Notes under the pieces: model-generated | Told to the model about the DNA's origin: nothing | Database searches by the model: none | What the model saw: the letters and a program-made list of their open reading frames with translations, nothing else | From: Cupriavidus alkaliphilus | GTDB taxonomy: Bacteria; Pseudomonadota; Gammaproteobacteria; Burkholderiales; Burkholderiaceae | DNA: 64,000 nucleotides | Assembly (NCBI RefSeq): GCF_900094595.1 | Contig: NZ_FMAD01000006.1 | Location: 124,001 to 188,000 of the forward strand | Reading direction: 5' to 3' | Position numbers and translations under genes: made by a program | Shown: positions 16,969 to 26,442 of the stretch, piece after piece | How positions within the stretch are numbered: the first letter of the stretch is position 1 | How the letters are laid out: every line of letters begins with the position of its first letter

Positions 16969-18807
16969 ATGACACGCAAACGGTATGTCGTCGCGAGCCT
17001 GGGTGCGCTCGCTCTTGCAGGCATCGTTGCCGCCTGCGGTTCCGGCAGTGACGAGGGCAATCCGGCGGCGCCCAGCCCGGCTCCGGCCGCGGACGCGCCG
17101 GTATCGGTCAAGATCATCGGGCTCAATGATTTCCACGGCAATCTGGAAGCGCCGGGCGGCAGCGTGGTGGTCCAGGATGCAGCCAACCCGGCTGGCACCC
17201 GCGTTTCGGCGGGCGGTGCCGCGTATCTGGCCTCGCTGATCCAAAGCCTGAAGGCGAAGAACCCGAACAATGTGGTGGTGGCTGCCGGTGACATGGTCGG
17301 CGCTTCGCCACTGGTTTCCGGGGCGTTCCATGAGGAGCCGGCGATCGATGTGCTGGGCCAGATGGGCCTGGAGATCTCGTCGGTGGGCAATCACGAGTTC
17401 GACAAAGGCCGCGATGAGCTGCTGCGGCTGCAGCACGGCGGCTGCTTTCCCAGGTCGGCTGACGGCAGGCGCGGCATTGTCGGCGTGGATACGTGCATGA
17501 CCAACGGCGCGTACGCCGGGGCGAAGTTCCAGTACCTGGCTGCCAATGTCATCGACCAGGCGACCGGCAAGCCGCTGCTGCCGGCATACCAGATCAAGAC
17601 CTTTGACTGGGCCAAGGTGGCCTTCATCGGCATGACGCTGAAGGATACGCCGTCGGTGGTGACACCCGCGGGCACGGCGGGACTGTCCTTCGAGGCCGAG
17701 GCGGACACGGTCAACAAGCTGATTCCTGAACTGCGGCAGCAGAACGTCAATGCCATCGTGGTGTTGCTCCATGAAGGCGGTTCGACCACGGCGGGCACGG
17801 TGAACGACAAGAGCTGCCCGGGACTGAACGGTACTGTCGTGTCGATCGTCGACAAGCTGGACCCCGCCGTAGATATCGTGATCAGCGGCCACACCCACCA
17901 GGAATATGTCTGCACCCGGCCGGACGGCAAGCTGCTGACGCAGACGGGCTTCTACGGCCGGCTGGCCTCGGAAATCGATATCACGATCGATCCGTCGACG
18001 CGCAAGGTCTCGGCCAAGGTGGCCAACAACCGTGTCGCGGTCAATGATCTGGTGATCAAGGACAACAACGGAAATCCGATCGCGCTGCCTGCCGGCTACA
18101 CCGCGCTTGCCAAAGACAGCGCCGTCGACGCGATGGTCAGGCGTTACGTGGAACTGACCGCGCCGATCAAGAACGCGGTCGTCGGCGCCATTACCGCCAC
18201 CATCGATCGCACCCAGACTGCCGCGGGCGAGTCGGCACTGGGCGACCTGGTGGCCGACGCCTACCTGGCCGGCACTTCCGATGCGTCGTTCGGGCCGGCC
18301 GTGATCGCCTTCACCAATCCCGGCGGACTGCGCCAGAACCTGGTGTACGACGCCGCCACCGGTGGCCAGACCACGTTCGGGCAGCTCTACGCCGTGATGC
18401 CCTTCGGCAACAGCATGGTGACGATGGACCTGACCGGCGCGCAGATCCTCCGCCTGCTGGAACAGCAATGGGAGGCGCCGCAACCTGCGGGCGGGCGGGT
18501 GCTGCAGGTTTCCAGCGGCTTCACCTATACCTGGGATGCCAGCAAGCCCGCAGGCGCCGTCGCGGGCCAGGGCAACCGTGTCGATCCGGCCTCGCTCAAG
18601 CTCAACGGCATAGCGATCGAGCCGGCCAAGACCTACCGCGTCACGGTGAACAACTTCATGGCTTCGGGCGGTGACAACTTCACGGTGCTGAAGCAGGGCA
18701 CGAACCAGCAGGCCGGGCCAGTCGACATCGATGTCTTCGAAGACTACTTCAAGGCAAGATCACCGGTCGGCCCGAGCGCGGCGAACCGGATCACACGCCT
18801 GAACTGA
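16969..18807 (+). CDS. UshA-like 5'-nucleotidase / metallophosphatase lipoprotein
   Basis: The 612-residue protein has a lipobox (IVAAC, Cys23), a calcineurin-type metallophosphatase domain and a 5'-nucleotidase C-terminal domain. Metal-binding motifs are in order: NDFHGNLE, GDMVGASPL, GNHEFDKG, HEGG and SGHTHQEYVC. The C-terminal substrate-binding domain shows FTNPGGLRQNL and YAVMPFGNSMV. It should hydrolyse nucleotides or related phosphoesters at the outer membrane or in the periplasm to salvage nucleoside and phosphate. It is convergent with the MFS gene at 18830. Exact substrate not determinable. Confidence 0.9.
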   Translation: MTRKRYVVASLGALALAGIVAACGSGSDEGNPAAPSPAPAADAPVSVKIIGLNDFHGNLEAPGGSVVVQDAANPAGTRVSAGGAAYLASLIQSLKAKNPNNVVVAAGDMVGASPLVSGAFHEEPAIDVLGQMGLEISSVGNHEFDKGRDELLRLQHGGCFPRSADGRRGIVGVDTCMTNGAYAGAKFQYLAANVIDQATGKPLLPAYQIKTFDWAKVAFIGMTLKDTPSVVTPAGTAGLSFEAEADTVNKLIPELRQQNVNAIVVLLHEGGSTTAGTVNDKSCPGLNGTVVSIVDKLDPAVDIVISGHTHQEYVCTRPDGKLLTQTGFYGRLASEIDITIDPSTRKVSAKVANNRVAVNDLVIKDNNGNPIALPAGYTALAKDSAVDAMVRRYVELTAPIKNAVVGAITATIDRTQTAAGESALGDLVADAYLAGTSDASFGPAVIAFTNPGGLRQNLVYDAATGGQTTFGQLYAVMPFGNSMVTMDLTGAQILRLLEQQWEAPQPAGGRVLQVSSGFTYTWDASKPAGAVAGQGNRVDPASLKLNGIAIEPAKTYRVTVNNFMASGGDNFTVLKQGTNQQAGPVDIDVFEDYFKARSPVGPSAANRITRLN

Positions 18808-18829
18808 TACGCAACCGGGCGGTTCCAGC

Positions 18830-20284
18830 CTACGCGCGCGCGTCGGCGGCGGCCAGCCGCATCCAGCTGGCCACGGCGCCGGCGCCGGCAAACGCCGCGC
18901 CCAATGCCAGCGCCATGCCGGGGCCATGGTCGCCGGCGAGGCCAAAGCACAGCGCCACCAGCGCCGCGCCGGTGGCCTGTCCCAGCAGCCGCGCCGTAGC
19001 CACCACGCCACTGGCGCCGCCGCTGCGCTCACGCGGGGCGCTGGTCATCAGGGCCTTGAGATTAGGCGACTGGAAGAAGCCGAACCCGGCGCCGCACAGG
19101 CACATGCGCAGGCCGATATCGAGCGTGCTCGGGTTGTCCGGCAGCAGCGCCAGCGACAGCATGCCGGCACTGAGCACCGCCAGCCCCACGCCGCCCAGCA
19201 CGGCCGGCGGGTAGCGGTCAGACAAGCGCCCGGCCAGCGGCCCGATCAGCGCCACTACCACCGACCATGGCGTCAGCAGGAAGCCGGTTTCCACCTGCCC
19301 TCGCCCCAGCACGTGCTGGAAGTAGAACGGCAGCGAGACAAAGGCCAGGCCTTGCGCGGCGAACGAGCACACCGCGGTCAGCGTCGACAGCGCGAACATC
19401 GGCCGCCGGAACAGGTCTACCGGCAGCATCGGCGCCGGATGGCCGCGCTCACGCCACAAAAGCAGCGCGAACGCCACCGCAAAGATGCCCGCCGCGGCCA
19501 GCGACAGGTGCAGCGGCGCGCGCTGCGCGCCCTCGCCCAGCGCGAGGATCAGCGCAGCAAAGGCAATCACGCTGAGCACCGCGGCCACGCGATCGAAACC
19601 ATGCGTGCTGCGCGCCGTCTGCGGCAGGGAACCGCGGCCGATCGCCAGCGCCAGCAGGCCGATCGGCAGGTTGACGGCAAACAGCCAAGGCCACGTGCCG
19701 AACGACAGGATCACCGACGCCACCGTCGGCCCCACCGCGAACGAAACCCCGACCACCAGCGCATTCAACCCCAGCCCGCGGCCAAGCCGGTGCGTGGGAA
19801 AGATCGCGCTGATCAGCGCCGTGTTGACGCTCATGATGGCCGCCGCGCCGATGCCCTGCAGCACCCGCGCCGCCGCCAGTGTCGGCAGCGACCACGCCAG
19901 CGCGCACACCACCGAAGCCGCCGTGAACAGCAGCACACCGCCCAGGTAGATGCGCCGGTGGCCAACCACGCCGCCCAGCGCCGCGAACGGGAGCAGCGTC
20001 GCCACCATGGCGAGCTGGTAGGCGTTGATCACCCAGACCGAAGCCGCCGGGGTGGCGCGCAGGTCCGCCGCAATCGATGGCAACGCCGTATTGGCGATGG
20101 CGGTATCGAGGGTGGCAAGGGCGACTGCAATCAGGATGGCAGCCATGCCGCGCCGCTCGCGCGAGGTCATGGCGTCCGCCGCGGAGGCGGTCTGGAGAGG
20201 GGCTGTGCTGGACACTGTCTGTACCGGTTGCCGCCGTGGCCGGATTCGGCGGTGCGGGGGCGCACTGCAGGCCGGGGCGGTCAT
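18830..20284 (-). CDS. MFS drug exporter, DHA2 (EmrB/QacA) type
   Basis: The 484-residue protein has about 14 predicted membrane segments and typical DHA2 signatures: LDTAIANTALPSIAADLRAT in helix 1, WVINAYQLAMVATLLPFAALGG in helix 2 and RVLQGIGAAAIMSVNTALIS. It is likely a proton-driven exporter of hydrophobic drugs. It is divergent from a TetR gene with palindromes between, implying repression relieved by ligand. The start is uncertain: an internal ATG at 20170 (MTSRERRGMAAIL) would give a 446-residue protein with a more usual N-terminus. Confidence 0.88.
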   Translation of the reverse strand: MTAPACSAPPHRRIRPRRQPVQTVSSTAPLQTASAADAMTSRERRGMAAILIAVALATLDTAIANTALPSIAADLRATPAASVWVINAYQLAMVATLLPFAALGGVVGHRRIYLGGVLLFTAASVVCALAWSLPTLAAARVLQGIGAAAIMSVNTALISAIFPTHRLGRGLGLNALVVGVSFAVGPTVASVILSFGTWPWLFAVNLPIGLLALAIGRGSLPQTARSTHGFDRVAAVLSVIAFAALILALGEGAQRAPLHLSLAAAGIFAVAFALLLWRERGHPAPMLPVDLFRRPMFALSTLTAVCSFAAQGLAFVSLPFYFQHVLGRGQVETGFLLTPWSVVVALIGPLAGRLSDRYPPAVLGGVGLAVLSAGMLSLALLPDNPSTLDIGLRMCLCGAGFGFFQSPNLKALMTSAPRERSGGASGVVATARLLGQATGAALVALCFGLAGDHGPGMALALGAAFAGAGAVASWMRLAAADARA

Positions 20285-20309
20285 TCAGGCAAGACGATAC
20301 GGGAAAACG

Positions 20310-20325
20310 CTTCAGCTTGCTGAAG
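20310..20325. promoter_or_regulatory. palindrome, candidate TetR operator
   Basis: CTTCAGC-TT-GCTGAAG is a perfect 7+2+7 inverted repeat 26 bp upstream of the DHA2 exporter start, in the divergent gap shared with the tetR gene. Length and symmetry fit a TetR-family operator. Assignment to the adjacent regulator is inference. Confidence 0.5.
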
Positions 20326-20327
20326 AC

Positions 20328-20343
20328 GCATTCATATGTATGC
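20328..20343. promoter_or_regulatory. second palindrome in exporter/tetR gap
   Basis: GCATTCATATGTATGC is a near-perfect 16-bp palindrome (one mismatched base pair) placed 2 bp from the first palindrome. A direct repeat GAATAAATGAT also occurs at 20365 and 20390, nearer the tetR gene. Either could bind the regulator or form promoter elements. Confidence 0.4.
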
Positions 20344-20449
20344 ACATTATCCCTCCGCAAAGCAGAATAAATGATGCCCAACATCTATTGAATAAATGAT
20401 CATCGTCATCTAAGCTTCGAGAGAGCTAAATTCCCAACGAGGTCTGCAG

Positions 20450-21043
20450 ATGGCACGTGCATCACGCGAGCAAACCGACAAGAACCGCGAGGCGATCGAA
20501 CAGGCATCGTCGCGGATGTTCCGCGAGCGCGGCCTCAACGGCGTCAGCGTGGCGGAGTTGATGGCGGGTGCCGGCCTGACCCATGGCGGCTTCTATGGCC
20601 ACTTTGCGTCAAAGGACGCGCTGGCGGCGCAGGCCTGCAAGCGCGCGTTCGAGGAATCGACCGCCCGCTGGGAGCGCCGCCTTGCACGGGCCGGCGGGGA
20701 TCGCAAGGCCATGCTCGCCAATCTGGTCGAGCCCTACCTGACGGCCGCGCATTGTGCCAACCCCGGGGTCGGCTGCGCGGCCGCCGCGCTGGCCGTCGAT
20801 GTCGCCCGCGAGCCCGCCGGCAAACCGGTGCGCCAGGCCTATGCCGATGGGCTGCGAACCATGATCGATGACATGGCGCAAACCGTGGCGTCTGACGATC
20901 CGCACGAACGCCACGACCAGGCGCTGGTGCGCATGGCTTTACTGGTTGGCGCCCTGACGCTGGCGCGCGCTACCGAAGGCGATCCGCTCTCCGACGAGAT
21001 GCTGAGCGCGGTGCGGGCTCACCTGCTGGGCAGCACCGGCTAG
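20450..21043 (+). CDS. TetR-family transcriptional repressor
   Basis: The 197-residue regulator has the N-terminal TetR helix-turn-helix: IEQASSRMFRERGLNGVSVA, ELMAGAGLTHGGFYGHFASK and DALAAQACKRAF. The ligand-binding domain contains CANPGVGCAAAALAVDVARE, close to the NemR/AcrR-like group often written GCxxxALxxE. An AGGTC-type ribosome site (GAGG) precedes the ATG. Divergence from the DHA2 exporter makes that gene the likely target, with autoregulation. Confidence 0.9.
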   Translation: MARASREQTDKNREAIEQASSRMFRERGLNGVSVAELMAGAGLTHGGFYGHFASKDALAAQACKRAFEESTARWERRLARAGGDRKAMLANLVEPYLTAAHCANPGVGCAAAALAVDVAREPAGKPVRQAYADGLRTMIDDMAQTVASDDPHERHDQALVRMALLVGALTLARATEGDPLSDEMLSAVRAHLLGSTG

Positions 21044-21152
21044 TACCAAGCTTTTTTCCTGAAGACTGATCGGCAACCCGCGGCTGAACGCAGCGGGATG
21101 CCCTTCCTTTGCCCTCTCCGACCCGCACCGAAACCCAGACCACGAGAACCCC

Positions 21153-22457
21153 ATGTTCGCGCAAGCCCTTTCCAGCCGGCTCGACCGGCGCGGCATCCAC
21201 TACGCGTGGCTGATCGCCGCCCTGACCTTCCTGGTGATGCTGACGACCTCGGCCGCGCTGGGCCTGCCCGGGGCCTTCCTGCAGCCGCTGAGCCGGGAGA
21301 TGGGCTGGAACACCGACCAGATCTCGTCGATCCTGGCCTTCCGCTTCGCGCTGTTCGGGCTGATGGCGCCGTTCTCGGCGCTGCTGATGGATCGTTTCGG
21401 CGTGCGCAACGTGGTCTGCGCCGCGCTGGCGCTGATTGCCGGCGGCATGGCGCTGGCCACGGTGTCGACGCAGTTGTGGCAGCTCTTCGTTGCGTGGGGC
21501 CTGATGCTCGGGGTCGGCTCCGGGCTGACCGCGCTGGTGCTGGCCGCCGTAGTGGCCAACCGCTGGTTCAGCGCGCGGCGCGGCCTGGTCATCGGCATCC
21601 TGACGGCCAGCGCTGCCACCGGGCAACTGGCATTCCTGCCGGTGGCGGCCTGGCTGATCGAGCATATGGGCTGGCGCGTGGCCGTGCTGCCGGTGCTGGC
21701 CGCCTGCGCGGCGCTGGCGCTGCTGGTGTTCGGGCTGATGCGCAGCCGGCCCGCAGATGTCGGCCTGGCGGCGTTCGGCGAAGTGCCGTCCCACCCGGTC
21801 ACGCTGCCCGCCGCCCCTGCGGCCGCGCCCTTTACGTTGCGGGGGCCATTCCGCGTGCTGCGCGAAGCCGCGCGGACGCAAACATTCTGGATCCTGGCGG
21901 GCACCTTCTTCATCTGCGGCCTGAGCACCAACGGCCTGATCCAGACGCATTTCATCGCACTGTGCGGCGACTTCGGCATGGGCCCGGTGCCGGCGGCGTC
22001 GGCGCTGGCCATGATGGGCGCGTTCGATTTTGTCGGCACCATCCTGTCGGGCTGGCTCTCCGACCGCTACGACAGCCGCAAGCTGCTGTTCTGGTACTAC
22101 GCGCTGCGCGGCCTGTCGCTGTTCTGGCTGCCGCACTCCACCTTCACGCTGTACGGGCTGTCGATCTTTGCGATGTTCTACGGCCTCGACTGGATCGCCA
22201 CCGTGCCGCCGACGGTCAAGCTGGCGGCCACCGCTTTCGGGCGCGAGCGCGCGCCAATGGTGTTCGGCTGGATTTTCGCGGCCCACCAGATCGGCGCGGC
22301 CGTGGCGGCGTTCGGCGCGGGGCTGAGCCGCACGCTGCTGCTGACCTATACGCCGGCACTCTACGCGGCGGGGGCGGCGTGCCTGGTGGCCGCGCTGATG
22401 GCGTTGACGGTCAGCCGCACGCGTACGGCCGAACGGACGGAGCCCGCGGCCGCATGA
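21153..22457 (+). CDS. MFS transporter, MCT/oxalate-formate-antiporter-like
   Basis: This 434-residue, 12-helix major facilitator has an N-terminus (GIHYAWLIAALTFLVMLTTS, PLSREMGWNTDQIS) and a central FGLMRSRPADVGLAAFG loop typical of the MCT-like/oxalate-formate group. DRFGVRN is the loop 2-3 motif. It probably moves a small organic anion or carboxylate across the inner membrane. It lies 109 nt downstream of tetR on the same strand, so read-through is possible. Substrate unknown. Confidence 0.85.
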   Translation: MFAQALSSRLDRRGIHYAWLIAALTFLVMLTTSAALGLPGAFLQPLSREMGWNTDQISSILAFRFALFGLMAPFSALLMDRFGVRNVVCAALALIAGGMALATVSTQLWQLFVAWGLMLGVGSGLTALVLAAVVANRWFSARRGLVIGILTASAATGQLAFLPVAAWLIEHMGWRVAVLPVLAACAALALLVFGLMRSRPADVGLAAFGEVPSHPVTLPAAPAAAPFTLRGPFRVLREAARTQTFWILAGTFFICGLSTNGLIQTHFIALCGDFGMGPVPAASALAMMGAFDFVGTILSGWLSDRYDSRKLLFWYYALRGLSLFWLPHSTFTLYGLSIFAMFYGLDWIATVPPTVKLAATAFGRERAPMVFGWIFAAHQIGAAVAAFGAGLSRTLLLTYTPALYAAGAACLVAALMALTVSRTRTAERTEPAAA

Positions 22458-22469
22458 TGGCGGGCGCCT

Positions 22470-23108
22470 TCAGAACTTCGGGATGCGCAGGGTCTTGCTG
22501 ACCATCAGCGTGCCCGACAGCGCGAACAGCAGCACCAGCGGATGCAGCACGGCGGGACCCAGCACCCATGCGCCGCCCGGCAGTTCGCCGCCCAGCAGGC
22601 CCTGCGAGGCGCACCATGCCAGCACGGCGGTCAGCAGCACGCTGGTGGGGATGGGCGTGCCTTCGAAGTACGCGACCTTGCCGCTGTCGCTGCCGGCCGC
22701 CAGCGATTCGGCGGTGACGTTGAAGCGCGCCAGCCGGCTGACGCCACAGCAGACAAAGTAGATCAGCACCGCCAGGTCCCAGCCGCCGCGCATGCCGGCG
22801 GCAAAGGCCAGCGTGGCGGGGCCGACGCCAAACGAGATCACGTCGGCCAGCGAGTCCAGCTCGCGCCCCAGCGCCGAATGCGCGTGGCGCCAGCGCGCGA
22901 TGCGCCCGTCGAGCACGTCGAAGATAAAAGCGAGCGGGGCCAGCGCCGCCGCCGTGTAGAAATGCGACAGCTGCTGGTCCGCGACGAAGAACATCGCGAA
23001 GAACACCGACCCCATGCCGCAGGCCGCGTTGCCGAGCGTGAAGACATCGGCCAGCTGCAGTTCGCGCAGCATCGAGAAATGGCGGGGACGATCGGGCCGG
23101 GTGTTCAT
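22470..23108 (-). CDS. pssA: CDP-diacylglycerol-serine O-phosphatidyltransferase (PssA-type)
   Basis: A CDP-alcohol phosphatidyltransferase of 212 residues with the complete signature D-x2-DG-x2-AR-x8-G-x3-D-x3-D (FDVLDGRIARW ... GRELDSLAD), followed by SFGVGPATLAFA and CCGVSRLARFN, which point to the phosphatidylserine synthase subgroup. About six membrane helices. It would make phosphatidylserine from CDP-diacylglycerol and serine at the inner membrane. It is alone on its strand with the ABM gene upstream. A housekeeping second copy elsewhere cannot be excluded. Confidence 0.85.
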   Translation of the reverse strand: MNTRPDRPRHFSMLRELQLADVFTLGNAACGMGSVFFAMFFVADQQLSHFYTAAALAPLAFIFDVLDGRIARWRHAHSALGRELDSLADVISFGVGPATLAFAAGMRGGWDLAVLIYFVCCGVSRLARFNVTAESLAAGSDSGKVAYFEGTPIPTSVLLTAVLAWCASQGLLGGELPGGAWVLGPAVLHPLVLLFALSGTLMVSKTLRIPKF

Positions 23109-23117
23109 GGCGCGGGC

Positions 23118-23408
23118 TTACAGGACCTTGGACTCGTGGTGCACGTTGGGCGGCGCGGCAAAGGTCTCCGCCACCAGGCCACGCCATTGCTGGAACTCAG
23201 GCGATTCGCGGAACAGGACCATATGGTCGTCCACGGTTTCCCAGTCCACCACCAGCGTGTACTGGTCCGGCTGCTCGATCGAGCGGAACAACTGCACGCC
23301 GTGGCAGCCGTGCGAGCGCAGGAACAGCGGCGTGGCCTGGCTCACGCCATGCTCGAACTGCTTGTCCATGCCGGGCTTGATGGTGATTTGCGCGATTTCC
23401 TTGATCAT
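23118..23408 (-). CDS. antibiotic biosynthesis monooxygenase (ABM)-domain protein
   Basis: The 96-residue ferredoxin-like-fold protein has the ABM pattern: EIAQITIKPGMDKQFEHGV, a HGCHGVQLFRSIEQPDQYTL strand pair and VVDWETVDDHMVLFRES. Family members are small dimeric enzymes or sensors of varied function. It lies 9 nt upstream of pssA and is probably co-transcribed, with no known functional link. Confidence 0.85.
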   Translation of the reverse strand: MIKEIAQITIKPGMDKQFEHGVSQATPLFLRSHGCHGVQLFRSIEQPDQYTLVVDWETVDDHMVLFRESPEFQQWRGLVAETFAAPPNVHHESKVL

Positions 23409-23563
23409 GACGTTGTAGGCGATGAAGTGGATGCCGGCGCCGGTCGGGTACCGGCGGGTCTTTACTACCTTAGCACGATCGCGGCGTCACATGCCCGCGG
23501 CAAGCATTCCGTTACACGCGGGGGTTAGCATCGTCCACCCTGCCACGACCTGCTGAAACCGCC

Positions 23564-25384
23564 ATGCGCCTGCCTCTTCCTGAACGCGGCATTGCCCTCA
23601 ATGCACTGCCCGCCCTGTGCCTGGCCGGTCTGCTGGCCCTGCCGTCCGGCGCCGATGCTGCAATGCAGCCATGCGGCAGCCCCGCCACCGCGCTGGCCGA
23701 CGTGCGCGTCCCCGGCCAGTCCTCGCCTCTTGCGGGACGGATGGTCGAATTGCAGGCCATCGTCACGGCAGATTTCAGCGGCGACGGGGGGCTGCGCGGC
23801 TTCTTCCTGCAGACAGCGGATGCGCAGCGCGTGCATCGGCCAGGTCGTTCGGAGGGGCTCTTTGTCTATGCGCCACGCACCCGCGCCAATGTGGGCGACA
23901 TGGTTCGCGTGTCCGGAAAGATCGAGGAAAAATTCGGACAAACGCAGCTGGCGCTCGCTGGCTCCCCGGTGGTATGCACGCAGGGCGTGTCCGTCACGCC
24001 GCAGACGCTGACGCTGCCGCTGGCCAGCGAGTCCGACCTCGCTGCAATGGAAGGAATGCTGGTGCGCCTGCCACAGACGCTGACCGTCAGCGATACGCAT
24101 GAACTTGGCCGTTATGGCACGGTGGTAGTGAGCCACGGGCGACCGATCGCGCCTACCCAACAGGCGTTGCCGGGCCCGGCCGCGCGGCAAGCCGCGACGG
24201 CCAACGCCCGCAACCGGTTGTGGCTCGACGATGGCTCGACACGCCAGTTTCCCGCCGTGGTGCCCTACCCGCCCCCGCGCCTGTCGGCAGAGCATCCGGT
24301 ACGCGCGGGCGACACCGTCACCGGCGTGCAGGGCGTGCTGGAGCAGCGCCACGGCCGGTGGCGGCTGCAGCCGGTGCGTGGCGCCGGGGCACCGGTCTAC
24401 CAGCGCGCCAACCCGCGCGGCACCGCACCACCGCGCCATCCCGCCACCGCGCTGCGGGTGGCTGCCTTCAACCTGCAGAACTATTTCAATGGCGACGGCC
24501 AGGGCGGTGGCCTCGATGCGCCCGGCAACCGCGGCGCCCAGGACACGGCAGCGCTGGCGCGGCAGCAGGCCAAGCTGGTGGCCGCGCTGCGCGGCCTGGA
24601 CGCCGACGTGATCGGCCTGATGGAGCTCCAGAACAATGGCTACGGCCCGACCGGCGCGATTCGCCAGCTGGCCGCGATGCTGGGGCCGGACTGGCGCGTG
24701 ATCGATCCCGGCAGCCCTGCGCTAGGCGCCGATGCCATCGCGGTCGGGTTGCTGTACAACGCGCGCACCGCGTTGCCCGCCGGGCGGGCCGCCACCTCAT
24801 GGCTGGGCGAGCGCAGCCGCCAGCCGCTCGCGGCCACCTTCCATGCCGCGGCGGGCGGCGCGCCGGTGACGGTGGTGGTCAACCACTTCAAATCCAAGAA
24901 CTGCGTGGAAGCGGCGGGCGCGCAGGCGGACCAGGGCGACGGCCAGGGCTGCTGGAACCCAGCGCGGGTGCAGGCCGCAGACACCCTGGCCCGCTGGCTG
25001 GCCACCGCGCCGACCGGCATCGCGGACGCGGGCGTGCTGGTGATCGGCGACCTGAACAGCTACGCGATGGAGGATCCGATACGCCTGCTGGCGCGGCACG
25101 GCTACGCCGATCTGGTCGCGCGCTTTGCCGGCCCGCACGCCTACAGCTATGTCTATGATGCCCAGGCGGGGTACCTGGACCACGTGCTGGCCGACGCCAG
25201 CGCCGCGGCGCGTGTGGTTGCCGTCCATGCGTGGCATGTCAATGCCGACGAGCCCGCGGCCTTCTCCTATGCCCCGCGCCCGGGGTCCGGCGCCGCGCCG
25301 GACTTCTATGCGCCCGGCCCCTACCGGTCGTCGGATCACGACCCCCTGGTGGTCGACCTTGCCAGCAGCCCGCGCGCCAGGTAG
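23564..25384 (+). CDS. ExeM/NucH-family extracellular nuclease
   Basis: The 606-residue exported protein has a signal peptide (to about residue 33), an N-terminal OB-like domain (GRMVELQAIVTADFSGDGGL, GDMVRVSGKIEEKFGQTQL) and a C-terminal endonuclease/exonuclease/phosphatase domain. The catalytic landmarks are RVAAFNLQNYF, DVIGLMELQNNG, VVVNHFKSKNC, VIGDLNSYAMEDP, YLDHVLAD and SDHDPLVVDL, all intact. Likely a secreted DNase for phosphate or biofilm DNA use. The last 49 bp overlap the convergent DUF2127 gene. Confidence 0.9.
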   Translation: MRLPLPERGIALNALPALCLAGLLALPSGADAAMQPCGSPATALADVRVPGQSSPLAGRMVELQAIVTADFSGDGGLRGFFLQTADAQRVHRPGRSEGLFVYAPRTRANVGDMVRVSGKIEEKFGQTQLALAGSPVVCTQGVSVTPQTLTLPLASESDLAAMEGMLVRLPQTLTVSDTHELGRYGTVVVSHGRPIAPTQQALPGPAARQAATANARNRLWLDDGSTRQFPAVVPYPPPRLSAEHPVRAGDTVTGVQGVLEQRHGRWRLQPVRGAGAPVYQRANPRGTAPPRHPATALRVAAFNLQNYFNGDGQGGGLDAPGNRGAQDTAALARQQAKLVAALRGLDADVIGLMELQNNGYGPTGAIRQLAAMLGPDWRVIDPGSPALGADAIAVGLLYNARTALPAGRAATSWLGERSRQPLAATFHAAAGGAPVTVVVNHFKSKNCVEAAGAQADQGDGQGCWNPARVQAADTLARWLATAPTGIADAGVLVIGDLNSYAMEDPIRLLARHGYADLVARFAGPHAYSYVYDAQAGYLDHVLADASAAARVVAVHAWHVNADEPAAFSYAPRPGSGAAPDFYAPGPYRSSDHDPLVVDLASSPRAR

Positions 25385-25803
25385 AGCACGATGGCCAGGT
25401 TGGCCGCGGCCAGCCCGCCATGCAGCCAGCTGGGATGAACCAAGGCCTCGTACAGTTCCAGCGGGATGTAGATGCCACCCGACCACACCCCGAGCCAGTT
25501 GCCCCAGGCCAGTCCGCGCCACAGCCCATAGGCCTCGGCAAAGCGCATCAGCGCATAGACCGCGGCGGATCCGCCGATGGCCCACAGGCGCGCATTGTCG
25601 GGATGCTGCAGCAGTGACAGGAAGATGGTGGGATAGCGGCTGGCCGGATTGACATGCCATCGCTGGATGATGGCTTCGGCCAGTGCCTGGGCATCGCGAT
25701 GCAGCAGTGCGGCCAGGCCCAGCCCGGCCACGATCACCAGCAGTCCCTTGGCGGCCTCGAACAACGCAATGCCCCTGAGGCCCAGTGCGCCCTGCTTTGC
25801 CAT
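25336..25803 (-). CDS. DUF2127 membrane protein
   Basis: The 155-residue integral membrane protein begins LRGIALFEAAKGLLVIVAGL and contains YALMRFAEAYGLWRGLAWGNWLGVWSGGIYIPLE, the conserved DUF2127 pattern with a charged RFxEAYGLWR helix. About four membrane helices. Function is unknown for the family. Its 3' end overlaps the convergent nuclease gene by 49 bp. Confidence 0.85.
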   Translation of the reverse strand: MAKQGALGLRGIALFEAAKGLLVIVAGLGLAALLHRDAQALAEAIIQRWHVNPASRYPTIFLSLLQHPDNARLWAIGGSAAVYALMRFAEAYGLWRGLAWGNWLGVWSGGIYIPLELYEALVHPSWLHGGLAAANLAIVLYLARGLLARSTTRGS

Positions 25804-25890
25804 GCGGTATCTCCGGTCGATGCAAGGATTGCAAAGCCGGTATTGTGCAACAGCGGCAAACGCCAGGGCCGGGGCCTGCGCACCGCCAGG

Positions 25891-26370
25891 CTATCGCTGC
25901 AGCTTCTGGTAAGTGCCGACCAGTTCCGCCTTGGCCAGCACGTGGCCTTGCATGGCTCGCTCCAGTGCCGCCTTGTCTGGCGTGCCGAGGTCGGGCAACG
26001 CCACGTCCAGCGCATAGAGCTTGAAGACGTAGCGGTGCCGGCCGATCGGCGGGCACGGGCCGCCGTAGCCGTTGCGGTGCCAGTCATTCAAGCCTTCACG
26101 GGTGCCGGCTGGCAGCCCGGACTTGGCGATATCCGCTGGCAGTGCACCGGCATGAGCCGGCAGGTTGTAGAGCAGCCAGTGGACCCAGGTCATTTTCGGC
26201 GCGGCGGGGTCCGGCGCATCGGGGTCGTCAACGATCAGCGCCAGGCTGGCCGTGCCGGGCGGCACGCCGGTCCAGGCCAGCGGCGGGGAAATATCGGCGC
26301 CTTCGCAGGTGTGCTCTGCCGGGATCTCGCCCCCGGGAGCGAATGCGGTGGATTGCAGCTGGAATGGCAT
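25891..26370 (-). CDS. YbhB/YbcL-family (PEBP-like) protein
   Basis: This 159-residue bacterial phosphatidylethanolamine-binding-protein homologue has the family core: IPAEHTCEGADISPPLAWTG, LALIVDDPDAPDP, WVHWLLYNLP and GPCPPIGRHRYVFKLYALD. The start was set at MPFQLQSTAF; an upstream in-frame ATG would add 21 residues not typical of the family. No signal peptide, so presumably cytoplasmic. Biological role unclear. Confidence 0.9.
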   Translation of the reverse strand: MPFQLQSTAFAPGGEIPAEHTCEGADISPPLAWTGVPPGTASLALIVDDPDAPDPAAPKMTWVHWLLYNLPAHAGALPADIAKSGLPAGTREGLNDWHRNGYGGPCPPIGRHRYVFKLYALDVALPDLGTPDKAALERAMQGHVLAKAELVGTYQKLQR

Positions 26371-26442
26371 ACGGACCTCGCTGGACGCACGCAGGGATGG
26401 CTCCAACTTAGGCCGGATCGGTGCCTCGCGCAAGGCGTCGCG

